This document shows, in pieces, positions 48,444 to 57,776 of a DNA stretch of 64,000 bases. Numbering within the stretch: the first letter of the stretch is position 1; each line of letters starts with the position of its first letter. The DNA is from JALOTE01 sp031422195 (GTDB lineage: Bacteria > Pseudomonadota > Alphaproteobacteria > Rhizobiales > Rhizobiaceae), in NCBI GenBank assembly GCA_031422195.1, contig JANOPZ010000040.1, positions 1 through 64,000 on the forward strand, written 5' to 3'. A model generated the notes under the pieces. That model saw only the letters and a program-made list of their open reading frames with translations. It ran no database searches and had not been told where the DNA came from. Position numbers and translations under genes: made by a program.

Positions 48444-50278
48444 CAGATTCGCTCCTGTACATATTTGCCCGGCGCGTTGCCGAATGAAGGGCCTTTGTCT
48501 GCAACCGGCTTCGCTTTAACCGTTGCGCCTTCGAGGCCTTTGATCCATTCCAGCCAAAAGGGCCACCAAGAGCCGGGCGTTTCATCAGCCCCAGCGAACC
48601 AATCTTCATAGACACCGTCGGCTTTACCACCAGTCCAATATTGATACTTTTTCTTCGCTGGCGGGTTCACCACCCCGGCAATATGGCCCGAACCCGATAG
48701 AACAAATTTAACCTCGCCGCCAAATAGCTTTGAGCCCTCAAACGCTGAGCGGGCAGGAGCGATATGGTCTTCTTTGGCAGCAAGATTGAAAATCGGCGCT
48801 TTAATGTCAGCCAGATTAAGCACTTTACCCGCCAGTAGCATTTTGCCTTTGGCCAAACTGTTTTCCAAATAGCAATTTCGTAAATAGTAAGAGTGATTGG
48901 CCGCACTCATCCGCGTCGAGTCTGCATTCCAAAACAATAAATCAAACGCAGTTGGCGCTTTGCCTTTAATGTAATTGTTCACAACATATGGCCAGATCAA
49001 TTCAGATGAACGCAGCATATTGAAAGCACTCGCCATCTTGGTACCTTCGAGATAGCCCTTTCCTTCCATCGAGGCCTCGATCGCCTCAATTTGGTCCTCA
49101 TCAACGAACACTTTCAAATCACCGGCATGGGTAAAATCGACTTGTGTGGTGAATAAGGTTGCCGACTTAATTCGTTTTTCGCCCTCTTGGGCAAATAAGG
49201 CCATGGCTGCCGCTAAAAGTGTGCCGCCGACACAATAGCCAATAGCATTGACCTGTTTTTCTCCGGTCTCAGCTTCAACTGCATCTAAAGCAAATTGCAG
49301 GCCCTCTTTCGCATAGGCTTCCCAACCCTTAGTTGCGTGCTGTGTTGACGGGTTGACCCACGAAATAACAAACACTGTCAGGCCCTGATCGACGCACCAT
49401 TTGATGAAGGATTTTTCAGCATTCAAATCGAGAATATAAAACTTATTGATCCAAGGCGGGCAAATAAGTATTGGGCGCTTCAATACATCGGGCATTGATG
49501 GCTCATACTGAATAATTTCTGCCACATCACTGCGCGCCACCACTTTGCCGGGCGTCGTTGCTAAATCCACACCAACAGTAAAACGCGTGGTATCCGTCTG
49601 GCGCAGTTTCAAATCGCCATCGCCAGCAGCGATATCTTCTGCCAACATTTTAACGCCGCGCACAAGATTTTCGCCATTGGACGCAACGGTTTCGCGCAAC
49701 AATTCAGGATTGGTCAGCACAAAGTTTGAAGGCGAAAGTGCGCTGGCAATCTGCCGTGCATAAAACTCGGCCTTGTGGCGAACATGGGGCTCCAAACCAT
49801 CAGCATTTTTAACTAAACTTTCGGCCCAATCGCTGGTCACGACGTAGGTTTGTTTGAGAAAATTGAAAAACGCCTGTTTTGACCAATCATCATCTGCAAA
49901 GCGCTTGTCGCCTGCGCCCGGCTCCGGGCCGACGTCTTCACCTGCCATTTTTTTAAGCGAATCTGTCCAAACACCCATAAAGCGCGAAAACAGTTGGGTT
50001 TGCGCTTCAAGCGCACGCGATGGGTCAGCCAACCAATATTCTGTAACTTTTGAAAATGTTTTCACCATATCGGCGACTGGCTCAGATACGCTATCGGTTT
50101 TTGTGCCATTCTCACGCGGTTTGACCCAAGCAGAAGCTGCGTGACCAGCCTGTTCAACCATTTTCGCCATGTTCATGGCAAAAGCATCAGGGTCCTTGAC
50201 GATATAGCGTTCAAGTTCGGTCGGGTCCGGGGCTGCAAAAGGTATAGCATTTGGCTTAGCCAATTTGGGCTCGCTCAT
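48443..50278 (-). CDS. phaC: Class I polyhydroxyalkanoate synthase
   Basis: PhaC polymerises hydroxyacyl-CoA into PHA granules. The 611-residue protein has the lipase-like box with the nucleophile C349 (GYCVGG), D504 (AAKEDHIAP) and H532 (GSGHIAGVVNPP). Asp and His are 28 residues apart, as in the Ralstonia enzyme. GGAGG lies six bases upstream of the start. phaA/phaB are not nearby. It leads a leftward group with the small ORF and the DUF882 lipoprotein and is divergent from a small lipoprotein gene. Confidence 0.95.
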   Translation of the reverse strand: MSEPKLAKPNAIPFAAPDPTELERYIVKDPDAFAMNMAKMVEQAGHAASAWVKPRENGTKTDSVSEPVADMVKTFSKVTEYWLADPSRALEAQTQLFSRFMGVWTDSLKKMAGEDVGPEPGAGDKRFADDDWSKQAFFNFLKQTYVVTSDWAESLVKNADGLEPHVRHKAEFYARQIASALSPSNFVLTNPELLRETVASNGENLVRGVKMLAEDIAAGDGDLKLRQTDTTRFTVGVDLATTPGKVVARSDVAEIIQYEPSMPDVLKRPILICPPWINKFYILDLNAEKSFIKWCVDQGLTVFVISWVNPSTQHATKGWEAYAKEGLQFALDAVEAETGEKQVNAIGYCVGGTLLAAAMALFAQEGEKRIKSATLFTTQVDFTHAGDLKVFVDEDQIEAIEASMEGKGYLEGTKMASAFNMLRSSELIWPYVVNNYIKGKAPTAFDLLFWNADSTRMSAANHSYYLRNCYLENSLAKGKMLLAGKVLNLADIKAPIFNLAAKEDHIAPARSAFEGSKLFGGEVKFVLSGSGHIAGVVNPPAKKKYQYWTGGKADGVYEDWFAGADETPGSWWPFWLEWIKGLEGATVKAKPVADKGPSFGNAPGKYVQERI

Positions 50279-50390
50279 TTTTATCCTCCCCGTCGGCTGT
50301 CTGTTCCACCAGCTTTACCGATCTTTATGGTGCCATAAGACCACTGTTCGTTATAAGGAGCAATCATCCTTACCAATTTTGGATTTTATC

Positions 50391-50702
50391 ATGCTGAATT
50401 TTTGCCCCAAATGGGCCAACCTTGTCTGTTTTGCTGTTTTGCTGGCTGGCTGCCAAACTGCGGGTACCGGCGCTCTGGATTTGCAGGGCTACCCAAATAT
50501 CAATGTTGTGCCAGTTGGCGAGGTTCAGCCAATCACGCCACAGCAGGAGTATGAAATGCTGGCTGAACTCAATTTAGCATTGGCATCGCAAACGCAGCTT
50601 AGTCCGAGTGACAAAGCACTTTACGCCGCACGAGAAGCGCGGCTCCTCCAAATCGCTAGAACCCACGCGATAGTTACGACCAAGATAATCGAAGCGCGGT
50701 GA
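50391..50702 (+). CDS. Small lipoprotein of unknown function
   Basis: The 103-residue product has a type II signal with Cys21 (VLLAGC). The mature part is soluble: an early turn-rich stretch, and a helical C-terminal half that is rich in Ala, Glu and Arg (LSPSDKALYAAREARLLQI). GGA lies about eight bases upstream of the ATG at 50391. The stop overlaps a possible GTG of the next gene. I recognise no family. The open frame upstream overlaps phaC and is unlikely to be used. Confidence 0.7.
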   Translation: MLNFCPKWANLVCFAVLLAGCQTAGTGALDLQGYPNINVVPVGEVQPITPQQEYEMLAELNLALASQTQLSPSDKALYAAREARLLQIARTHAIVTTKIIEAR

Positions 50703-50707
50703 AATAC

Positions 50708-51610
50708 ATGACATTTGAAATAATCGGGCGTGAAGCTGAAGCCAAACTCGATTGGCAGGGCTTGATCACTGCAATTGAGGCTGGCCACGCCCAACCGCAA
50801 GCCGCCATTGGCGATCTCATTTTAAGAAGGGGCAGTGATACATTGCTTGACCGTGCAGCTTGGATCAGTGGTCTCGGTTCGCTGGTCAAAGTGGCAACTG
50901 TTGTGCCGGGCAATGCCGCGCGAGGCCTGCCGACTGTCAACGGCGCAGTGGCTATTTTTGACGATGTAACCGGCGTCCTTTCAGCTATGGTCGATTTTCA
51001 TCTGGTAACAAAATGGAAAACCGCTGGTGACAGTTTGGTTGCAGCCAGCCGCCTTGCCCGCAAAGACAGCCGCAACATCTTGCTGGTCGGCGCAGGGACA
51101 GTCGCCCGCTCAATGGTTGGCGCTTATAGCTCTATATTTCCTGATGCGCAGTTTACTGTTTGGTCGCGCAATGCCGAATCAGCGGCTGCAATGGGTTTGG
51201 CTGTTGCCACCAACCTTGAATCTGCGGTTGGCAACGCAGACATCATCTGCACTGCGACGATGGCAACCGAACCCTTGATCAAAGGCGAATGGCTTCAACC
51301 CGGCCAACACTTGGATTTAATCGGTGCTTACCGGCCCGATATGCGCGAAGTGGATGACACCGCCATGGCCCGCGCCCGCGTTTTTGTAGATAGTCGCGCC
51401 ACAACAATCCACCATATTGGCGAGTTGATCCTGCCGATTAAATCGGGCGCGATTTCAGAACCGGACGTTATTGCTGATTTTTATGGCATCAAAGACGGCA
51501 CATTTGCCCGCCAATCCGGCGACGAAATCACCATCGCCAAAAACGGCGGCGGCGCACATCTTGATTTGATGACCGCGCGTTACGTCATGGAGTGCTGGGC
51601 AGGGCGGTAA
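50708..51610 (+). CDS. Ornithine cyclodeaminase/mu-crystallin family enzyme
   Basis: The 300-residue protein has the NAD-binding fold of the OCD/mu-crystallin family (ILLVGAGTVARSMVGAY), the substrate-loop lysine in HLVTKWKTAGDS, and the C-terminal ILPIKSGAISEPDV-type helix. Members include ornithine cyclodeaminase, alanine dehydrogenase and pyrroline/piperideine-2-carboxylate reductase, and the substrate cannot be decided here. The start is the ATG at 50708 or the GTG at 50699 that overlaps the lipoprotein stop (GTGA). Confidence 0.85.
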   Translation: MTFEIIGREAEAKLDWQGLITAIEAGHAQPQAAIGDLILRRGSDTLLDRAAWISGLGSLVKVATVVPGNAARGLPTVNGAVAIFDDVTGVLSAMVDFHLVTKWKTAGDSLVAASRLARKDSRNILLVGAGTVARSMVGAYSSIFPDAQFTVWSRNAESAAAMGLAVATNLESAVGNADIICTATMATEPLIKGEWLQPGQHLDLIGAYRPDMREVDDTAMARARVFVDSRATTIHHIGELILPIKSGAISEPDVIADFYGIKDGTFARQSGDEITIAKNGGGAHLDLMTARYVMECWAGR

Positions 51611-51717
51611 TTATATCCCTTCAGAATAAACCATCGAAGCGCAAATTTTTATAGCGATTTGTTGCGTCAAATGCTAAAAAACCAAATATAATTGCAATAC
51701 TGATTTGGGATATGGGT

Positions 51718-52935
51718 ATGGATGATTTCCATAAAGTTCGCCGCTTGCCGCCATATGTGTTCGAGCAGGTCAACCGCTTGAAGGCCAGCGCGCGGGCAGA
51801 AGGCACGGATATTATTGATTTGGGCATGGGCAACCCTGATTTGCCGACGCCTCAAGCCATTGTGGATAAGCTCTGTGAGGCGGCGCAAGACCCGCGCACG
51901 CATCGTTATTCATCGTCGAAAGGCATTCCGGGGCTTCGTAAAGCGCAGGCGGGTTATTATGCGCGGCGCTTTGGCGTAAAGCTCAACCCTGATACACAAA
52001 TTGTAGCAACGCTTGGCTCGAAAGAGGGCTTTGCCAATATGGCGCAAGCCATCACCGCGCCGGGCGATGTGATTTTGTGCCCCAACCCAAGCTACCCGAT
52101 CCATGCGTTTGGTTTCATCATGGCCGGCGGGGTGATCCGTTCTATTCCAGTGGAACCGGATGAGCATTTCATTCCGGCGCTCGAGCGCGGGGTGAAGCAT
52201 TCCATTCCCAAGCCGCTTTGCTTGATAGTCTCATATCCATCGAACCCGACCGCGATGGTGGCGTCGCTGGATTTTTATAAAGATGTGGTCGCTTTTGCCA
52301 AAAAACACGACATTATTATTTTGTCTGATCTGGCCTATTCTGAGATTTATTTTGACGGCAACCCGCCGCCTTCGATTTTGCAAGTTCCCGGCGCAATAGA
52401 TGTGGCTGTGGAATTTACGTCCATGTCAAAAACTTTCTCAATGCCGGGCTGGCGTATGGGCTTTGCGGTCGGCAATGAAAAGCTGATTGCGGCACTTGCA
52501 AGGGTGAAATCCTATCTCGATTATGGTGCTTTCACGCCCATTCAAGTTGCGGCAACAGCGGCGCTCAACGGCGACGGCTCAGATATTGCCGAAGTGCGCG
52601 AAACTTATCATAAGCGCCGCGATGTTATGGTGGATGCGTTTGGCAAAGCTGGTTTCCATGTGCCGCCGCCTGCCGCTTCAATGTTTGCGTGGGCACCCAT
52701 TCCTGAGAAGTTCCGTGCGCTAGGTTCACTTGAGTTCTCAAAGCTGCTGATTGAGCAGGCCGAAGTTGCCGTTGCCCCCGGAATTGGCTTTGGCGAACAT
52801 GGCGATGATTTTGTGCGCATCGCCCTTGTTGAAAACGAGCACCGTCTAAAGCAAGCCGCGCGCAACATTAAAAAATTTCTGTCAACAGCTGATACGCGCA
52901 TGCACAATGTGATACCGCTCAACGCACATCGTTGA
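51718..52935 (+). CDS. alaC: PLP-dependent aminotransferase (AlaC-like, class I)
   Basis: The 405-residue class I aminotransferase has the PLP lysine K238 in SMSKTFSMPGWRMGF and the family signatures MGNPDLPTPQAIV, SYPSNPTA and DLAYSEIYF. It resembles AlaC-type glutamate-pyruvate aminotransferases, which commonly precede hom in rhizobial genomes (sometimes annotated LL-diaminopimelate aminotransferase). The ATG at 51718 is preferred because GGGAT lies about eight bases upstream; an ATG two codons earlier is too close to it. hom follows after 19 bases. Confidence 0.88.
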   Translation: MDDFHKVRRLPPYVFEQVNRLKASARAEGTDIIDLGMGNPDLPTPQAIVDKLCEAAQDPRTHRYSSSKGIPGLRKAQAGYYARRFGVKLNPDTQIVATLGSKEGFANMAQAITAPGDVILCPNPSYPIHAFGFIMAGGVIRSIPVEPDEHFIPALERGVKHSIPKPLCLIVSYPSNPTAMVASLDFYKDVVAFAKKHDIIILSDLAYSEIYFDGNPPPSILQVPGAIDVAVEFTSMSKTFSMPGWRMGFAVGNEKLIAALARVKSYLDYGAFTPIQVAATAALNGDGSDIAEVRETYHKRRDVMVDAFGKAGFHVPPPAASMFAWAPIPEKFRALGSLEFSKLLIEQAEVAVAPGIGFGEHGDDFVRIALVENEHRLKQAARNIKKFLSTADTRMHNVIPLNAHR

Positions 52936-52954
52936 TCTGAGTTGGAATTTACCT

Positions 52955-54277
52955 ATGACTTCTCCGCTAAAAGTCGGCATTGCCGGTCTTGGAACCGTTG
53001 GCGCAACTGTTGCCAGCCTAATCGCTGAACGCGCCGCTGATCTAACCCGCCAATGTGGGCGGCCAATCATTGTCACAGCGGTTTCAGCACGCGATAAAAC
53101 CCGTGACCGCGGTGTTGATTTAACCAATATCGCTTGGTTCGATGATGCAGCGGAAATGGCCCGCGTCGCTGATATTGATGTGTTGGTTGAGCTGATCGGT
53201 GGCGGCGGCGGCAATTCGGTTGCGTTTTCAGCGGTTAAAACCGCACTGGAACGCGGTGTTCATGTGGTAACGGCCAATAAGGCCTTATTGGCGGCGCACG
53301 GCGTTGCGCTTGCCAAAATCGCCGAAGACAAAGGCGTTCTGCTCAATTTTGAAGCCGCGGTCGCAGGCGGTATTCCTATTATTAAAACCATGCGCGAAAG
53401 CCTTTCGGCCAACCGCATTTCACGGGTTTATGGCATTTTGAACGGCACCTGCAATTATATTCTCACCCGCATGGAGGCTGAAGGCATCTCGTTTGATGTG
53501 TGTTTGGCCGATGCCCAGCGCCTAGGGTATGCCGAAGCTGACCCCGCCTTTGATATTGAAGGCAATGATACTGCCCATAAATTGTCCTTATTGACCGCCT
53601 TAGCGTTTGGCACCGAAGTTGCCGCCGATGATATCTATCTGGAAGGCATCTCCAATATTACGCAAGCTGATATTCAAGCCGCCCGCGAACTTGGCTACCG
53701 CATAAAACTGCTTGGCGTGGCACAGCGCACAGACGATGGCATTGAGCAACGCGTGCATCCGACAATGGTCCCTGTGCAGTCCGTCATTGCGCAGGTCGAT
53801 GGCGTGACCAATGCTGTTGCCATCACCACCGATTTGCTTGGCGAATTGCTTTTGTCTGGCCCCGGCGCAGGCGGTAAAGCCACGGCCTCTGCTGTTATCG
53901 GCGATATTGCCGATATTGCAAAAAGCCGCCCCGGCTTTCAGCATGGCCCAGTGTTTGGTCGCCCTGCAACCGAACTTGCCAAAGTTACCCGCGCGCCAAT
54001 GCGTGCCCATGCCGGGGGTTATTTCATTCGGCTAACGGTGGAAGATAAAGCTGGTGTGTTTGCTTCTATCGCCACAAATATGGCGTCGCAAAACATTTCA
54101 CTTGAATCAATTGTTCAGCACGCCAACGCAAGTGCCGGAAAAGCTGAGCCAAAAGCAGTTATTCTCGTCACCCACGAAACCACAGGAGCCGCTGTGCGAA
54201 CCGCTGTTGAGCGGATCAGTGCTGAGGGTTATCTGACCGATACACCGCAGGTTATTCGTATTGAAAGGGCAGGGTAA
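52955..54277 (+). CDS. hom: Homoserine dehydrogenase
   Basis: Hom reduces aspartate semialdehyde to homoserine on the way to threonine and methionine. The 440-residue protein has the NAD(P) motif GLGTVGATV, VVTANKALLAAHG, the catalytic domain with GTCNYIL-type GTCNYILTRME and AYADPAFDIEGNDTAHKL-type residues, and a C-terminal ACT regulatory domain (FIRLTVEDKAGVFASIA). It is monofunctional, without an aspartokinase domain. It follows the aminotransferase gene and precedes glpX. Confidence 0.95.
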   Translation: MTSPLKVGIAGLGTVGATVASLIAERAADLTRQCGRPIIVTAVSARDKTRDRGVDLTNIAWFDDAAEMARVADIDVLVELIGGGGGNSVAFSAVKTALERGVHVVTANKALLAAHGVALAKIAEDKGVLLNFEAAVAGGIPIIKTMRESLSANRISRVYGILNGTCNYILTRMEAEGISFDVCLADAQRLGYAEADPAFDIEGNDTAHKLSLLTALAFGTEVAADDIYLEGISNITQADIQAARELGYRIKLLGVAQRTDDGIEQRVHPTMVPVQSVIAQVDGVTNAVAITTDLLGELLLSGPGAGGKATASAVIGDIADIAKSRPGFQHGPVFGRPATELAKVTRAPMRAHAGGYFIRLTVEDKAGVFASIATNMASQNISLESIVQHANASAGKAEPKAVILVTHETTGAAVRTAVERISAEGYLTDTPQVIRIERAG

Positions 54278-54308
54278 ATCACCATCGATTTCAGCACATT
54301 AGCCCTCC

Positions 54309-54382
54309 CCGCACTTGTTGCGAGGACCAAGACTTACTTTGAACATTTGTAAAACAAGACAGGGTTCCCGCAACAAGTGCGG
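54309..54382. repeat. Large inverted repeat between hom and glpX
   Basis: CCGCACTTGTTGCG (54309-54322) and CGCAACAAGTGCGG (54369-54382) are perfect 14-base inverted arms separated by 46 bases; an imperfect extension continues inwards. The arms match the core of palindromic intergenic repeats I recall from other alphaproteobacterial genomes. Neither arm is followed by a T-run, so it does not look like a simple terminator. Confidence 0.65.
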
Positions 54383-54505
54383 CAATGACTAATTTCTTGC
54401 ATTTGCGAGTTCTGAGCAATTTCTTGGTTTTTCCCACGCTTTATTTACCGGAATCGATCTACCACTCAGACATACCCAAGTGCTACCCTCAATTTGGAAC
54501 CCAAC

Positions 54506-55489
54506 ATGCCAAACACCCTTGATCAATCTGTTCTCGACCGCATTTTCACACTTGAACTGGCACGTGTTGCAGAAGCTGCCGCCGTTGCTGCCGCACGCTG
54601 GCGCGGGCGCGGTGATGAGAAGGCTGCCGATCAGGCGGCAGTCGATGCCATGCGCACCGGTTTGAACGCGCTTCGCATCAAAGGCCGGGTCGTCATTGGC
54701 GAAGGCGAGCGCGACGAAGCGCCGATGCTTTATATTGGTGAAGAAGTCGGTCTGGGCGAAGGCGCCGAAGTCGATATCGCGCTTGATCCGCTCGAAGGCA
54801 CCACGCTTTGCGCAAAAAATATGCCGAATTCACTGGCGGTTATTGCTATTGCCCAGCGCGGCATGCTGCTTAATGCGCCCGATGTTTATATGCAAAAGCT
54901 TGCCGTCGGCCCGGGCTATCCTGCCGGTATTCTCGACTTAGATGTGCCAGCCGATGAAATGGTTTACCGCATTGCCAAAGCCAAAGGGGTTGACCCGATT
55001 GAATTGTCTGTCTGCATTCTAGACCGGGAACGCCACCAAGACATTATCAATCTGGTGCGCAACACCGGTGCATCCATTCAGCTTTTGACAGACGGTGATG
55101 TTGCGGGCGTTATTGCCACCACCGACCCGCTCACAACCGGAATTGATCTTTATATTGGAACCGGCGGCGCACCGGAAGGCGTTTTAGCGTCGGCGGCCTT
55201 ACGTTGCACGGGCGGTCAAATGCTTGGCAGATTGATTCTGGATAGCGAAGAAAAAGTTGAGCGTGCCCGCAAAATGGGTGTAGCTGACCCGTTCAAGATT
55301 TTCACCCATGAAGAAATGGCGATGGGCGATGTGCTGTTTGCCGCTGCTGGCGTAACCGACGGCAATATGATGGCGGGCGTTAAATTCACTAAAAACCACA
55401 TTACAACGCAAACAATTGTGATGAGATCCTCAACTGGCACAGTTCGAGATATCAGAGCCAAGCATCAGGACGTCCATAAATTTGGATAA
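54506..55489 (+). CDS. glpX: Fructose-1,6-bisphosphatase class II
   Basis: GlpX dephosphorylates fructose-1,6-bisphosphate in gluconeogenesis. The 327-residue protein has the Li-sensitive phosphatase metal motif ALDPLEGTTLCAKN and the N-terminal VIGEGERDEAPMLYIGEEVG, plus TGGAPEGVLASAALRC. The ATG at 54506 has GGAA seven bases upstream; a TTG four codons earlier is less likely. In many relatives recJ follows glpX directly; here recJ lies 6.5 kb away on the other strand. Confidence 0.93.
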   Translation: MPNTLDQSVLDRIFTLELARVAEAAAVAAARWRGRGDEKAADQAAVDAMRTGLNALRIKGRVVIGEGERDEAPMLYIGEEVGLGEGAEVDIALDPLEGTTLCAKNMPNSLAVIAIAQRGMLLNAPDVYMQKLAVGPGYPAGILDLDVPADEMVYRIAKAKGVDPIELSVCILDRERHQDIINLVRNTGASIQLLTDGDVAGVIATTDPLTTGIDLYIGTGGAPEGVLASAALRCTGGQMLGRLILDSEEKVERARKMGVADPFKIFTHEEMAMGDVLFAAAGVTDGNMMAGVKFTKNHITTQTIVMRSSTGTVRDIRAKHQDVHKFG

Positions 55490-55495
55490 GTGCTC

Positions 55496-55906
55496 TTACC
55501 CGTTGCCCGGGGCAGGCACATCCGTCTCTGCCTTACAGCCCTTGAGCCACACATCATAAACCGCATGGTCAACGGCACTAAGACCGGGGCTCTCAGCAAT
55601 CATCCAGCCGGTAAATATCCGGCGGATTTTGCGGTCCAGCGTAATTTCATCAATTTCCACAAAGCTGGTTGTTTTTGGCTCGTCGCCCGGCGTTCGGTCA
55701 TAGCAAATCTTAGGCGTAACTTGCAGCGCGCCAAACTGCACAGTTTCATCAATATAAACGTCAAACGTAATGATGCGCCCTGTAATTTTGTCGATCCCGG
55801 CAAACTCGGCAACGGGATTGATCCTGCGTTCGGCCATGGCCGGGAATGGCAGGACCGCACAAACCGCAATTAAGAGACCACCAAAGAATCGCAACACAAT
55901 ATTCAT
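55496..55906 (-). CDS. DUF2155 secreted protein
   Basis: The 136-residue protein has a signal peptide (VLRFFGGLLIAVCAVLPFPA) and the compact DUF2155 beta-domain, with FAGIDKITGRIITFDVYIDE, LQVTPKICYDRTP and the tail AVYDVWLKGC. This alphaproteobacterial family often lies next to the NDUFA12-like gene, as here (56 bases). Two cysteines in the mature part could form a disulfide. The function is unknown. It converges on glpX with six bases between. Confidence 0.85.
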   Translation of the reverse strand: MNIVLRFFGGLLIAVCAVLPFPAMAERRINPVAEFAGIDKITGRIITFDVYIDETVQFGALQVTPKICYDRTPGDEPKTTSFVEIDEITLDRKIRRIFTGWMIAESPGLSAVDHAVYDVWLKGCKAETDVPAPGNG

Positions 55907-55962
55907 AGTGCCGTCATAACCTTAGATCGCGGCGCAAAAAAGCCCGAATATACTAAGAAACA

Positions 55963-56361
55963 TCAATCCCTTGGTGACCACGCCTCATAATCGCCAGTGA
56001 CAACCGGGCGCTTGTCTTGGCTCGCCATGGATCCTTTGGGGCGGTATGCGCCGCTGGTTCCGGTTAGATTATGTTGATGTGCCAATTCCCAAGCATGGGG
56101 CTTATAATCTTCCTCGGCAGGAGACAATTCAACTGAATGATGCAGCCAGCCATTCCAGCCGGGAGGCACACGAGAGGCTTCAGATTCGCCATTGAAAATC
56201 ACCCAGCGGCGCGTGCGGCCCTCGCTATCAACGCCGCCTTTGTAATAGACGTTACCAAACTCATCGGCCCCAACGCGGGTTCCTTTGCGGCGCGTATGCA
56301 GCAAGGTTCCAAGTGTTGCGCCGTTCCACCATGTAAAAAAGCGTAAGAAAAACATTTTCAT
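55963..56361 (-). CDS. NADH:ubiquinone oxidoreductase accessory subunit NDUFA12
   Basis: The 132-residue protein is the alphaproteobacterial counterpart of mitochondrial NDUFA12 (B17.2), a supernumerary subunit of complex I. Family features are FTWWNGATLGTLLHTRRKGT near the start, GADEFGNVYYKGG, RWVIFNGESEASRVPPGWNG and WLHHSVELSPAEE. The C-terminal tail with AYRPKGSM is also typical. The nuo operon is not in the window. Confidence 0.9.
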   Translation of the reverse strand: MKMFFLRFFTWWNGATLGTLLHTRRKGTRVGADEFGNVYYKGGVDSEGRTRRWVIFNGESEASRVPPGWNGWLHHSVELSPAEEDYKPHAWELAHQHNLTGTSGAYRPKGSMASQDKRPVVTGDYEAWSPRD

Positions 56362-56437
56362 AGGCCCGGTCTCAACTGGCTAAAAGTGAGTTTGTCCGAC
56401 TGCTTATGCCGCCTTGCATTTGCCTTGTCCAGTATCG

Positions 56438-57703
56438 TCACGCTGCTCCTTCGATCGCCGTGCCTTGGTGCTGGCTGCTGTTTTTACGCGAGGCTTCTAA
56501 AATCTGCTCGGCAACAATGTCAGCGGTTGCAGCGCACAAGGTCCAGCCCAAATGGCCGTGGCCGGTGTTATAAAACACGCCCGGCAATTTACCCGGCGCA
56601 ACGCGCGGCAGCATATCCGGCATCATCGGGCGAAGGCCTGCCCAAGGCACAACGGTCTCTGTTGAAACCGACGGAAAGCAGTCGCGCACCCATTTAATCA
56701 AAGGTTGAATGCGGTCATTGCGGATGTCTTTATTATACCCATTAAACTCAGCTGTGCCTGCAATGCGCAAGCGGTTTGGCCCCATGCGGGCCGAAACTAT
56801 TTTTGTAGCCTCATCAAGCAGACTAACCGTAGGTGCGCCAAGGCGGCTTTCTTCATCCGGCAAAGCGACCGTAATGGAATAGCCTTTAACCGGATAGATG
56901 TTCACGCGGTCGCCCAGTTTGGCGGCGATAGCCCGGCTGCCGACACCGGCGCAAACAACAATGGCGTCAAAATGTGTTGTGCGATCTTCGCCATTGTGGG
57001 TCAAATCCAACGACACACCGCCATTTTCCGGGCGGATATCTTTGATTTCAGTTTCAAACAACATTGCGGCACCACGGCGCTCAACAGCTTCGGCGAGCCC
57101 GGCAGAATATTTATGGATATCGCCAGTAAAATCGCTTTCGGTATAAAACCCGCCGTAATATTCGCCAGCCAAAGTTGGCTCCAGCGCGTGCATTTCTGCG
57201 TTAGACACTGGCGCACGCTCCAACCCGCCTTCTTTCAAAAGTTTTGAAACGTCAGATGCAGCATCATAGGATTTTTTGTCGCGGTAAATATGCAAAATGC
57301 CGCGCTTGATCCGGTCAAATTCAATGCCTTCTTTGGCTGCCCATTCCTGAAAGTGCCCACGAGAGGCTATGGCCAACCGCGTGGTTTCAATGGTGCCAGA
57401 ACGATATTTTGGAATGGCTGCAATAAACTCGGCCATCCAGGAATATTTATGCCACGAGGGTTTCGGGTTTACGAGCAACGGTGCATCCGGTTTGAGCATC
57501 CATTTGATGCCCTTCAGAACTGTGCCGAATGAATTCCACACTTCAGCATTGGATGCCGACAGTTGCCCGCCATTGGCAAACGATGTTTCCATCGCCGCAT
57601 AGCGCTGGCGATCAATAAGGCTCACGTGAAAGCCGCGCTCCTGAAGGGCATAGGCTGTGGTAACGCCGGTAACACCGGCCCCGAGAATTGCGATGGTTTT
57701 CAT
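56438..57703 (-). CDS. dadA: D-amino acid dehydrogenase
   Basis: The 421-residue FAD-dependent oxidoreductase has the dinucleotide motif GAGVTGVTTAYAL at the start, followed by DRQRYAAMETSFANGGQLS, which is the DadA form. The C-terminal part has GHGHLGWTLCAATADIVAE. DadA oxidises D-alanine and other D-amino acids and feeds electrons to the respiratory chain. No racemase gene is adjacent. It precedes a GST and a glutamate dehydrogenase gene on the same strand, which suggests an amino-acid catabolic neighbourhood, but not necessarily one operon. Confidence 0.88.
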   Translation of the reverse strand: MKTIAILGAGVTGVTTAYALQERGFHVSLIDRQRYAAMETSFANGGQLSASNAEVWNSFGTVLKGIKWMLKPDAPLLVNPKPSWHKYSWMAEFIAAIPKYRSGTIETTRLAIASRGHFQEWAAKEGIEFDRIKRGILHIYRDKKSYDAASDVSKLLKEGGLERAPVSNAEMHALEPTLAGEYYGGFYTESDFTGDIHKYSAGLAEAVERRGAAMLFETEIKDIRPENGGVSLDLTHNGEDRTTHFDAIVVCAGVGSRAIAAKLGDRVNIYPVKGYSITVALPDEESRLGAPTVSLLDEATKIVSARMGPNRLRIAGTAEFNGYNKDIRNDRIQPLIKWVRDCFPSVSTETVVPWAGLRPMMPDMLPRVAPGKLPGVFYNTGHGHLGWTLCAATADIVAEQILEASRKNSSQHQGTAIEGAA

Positions 57704-57776
57704 GTTGCTGGCCTGTTTAATTCAACGCTTGCTTAGCACGTGCAACAAATCTGTCGAATACACCTTTTGGCGCATG

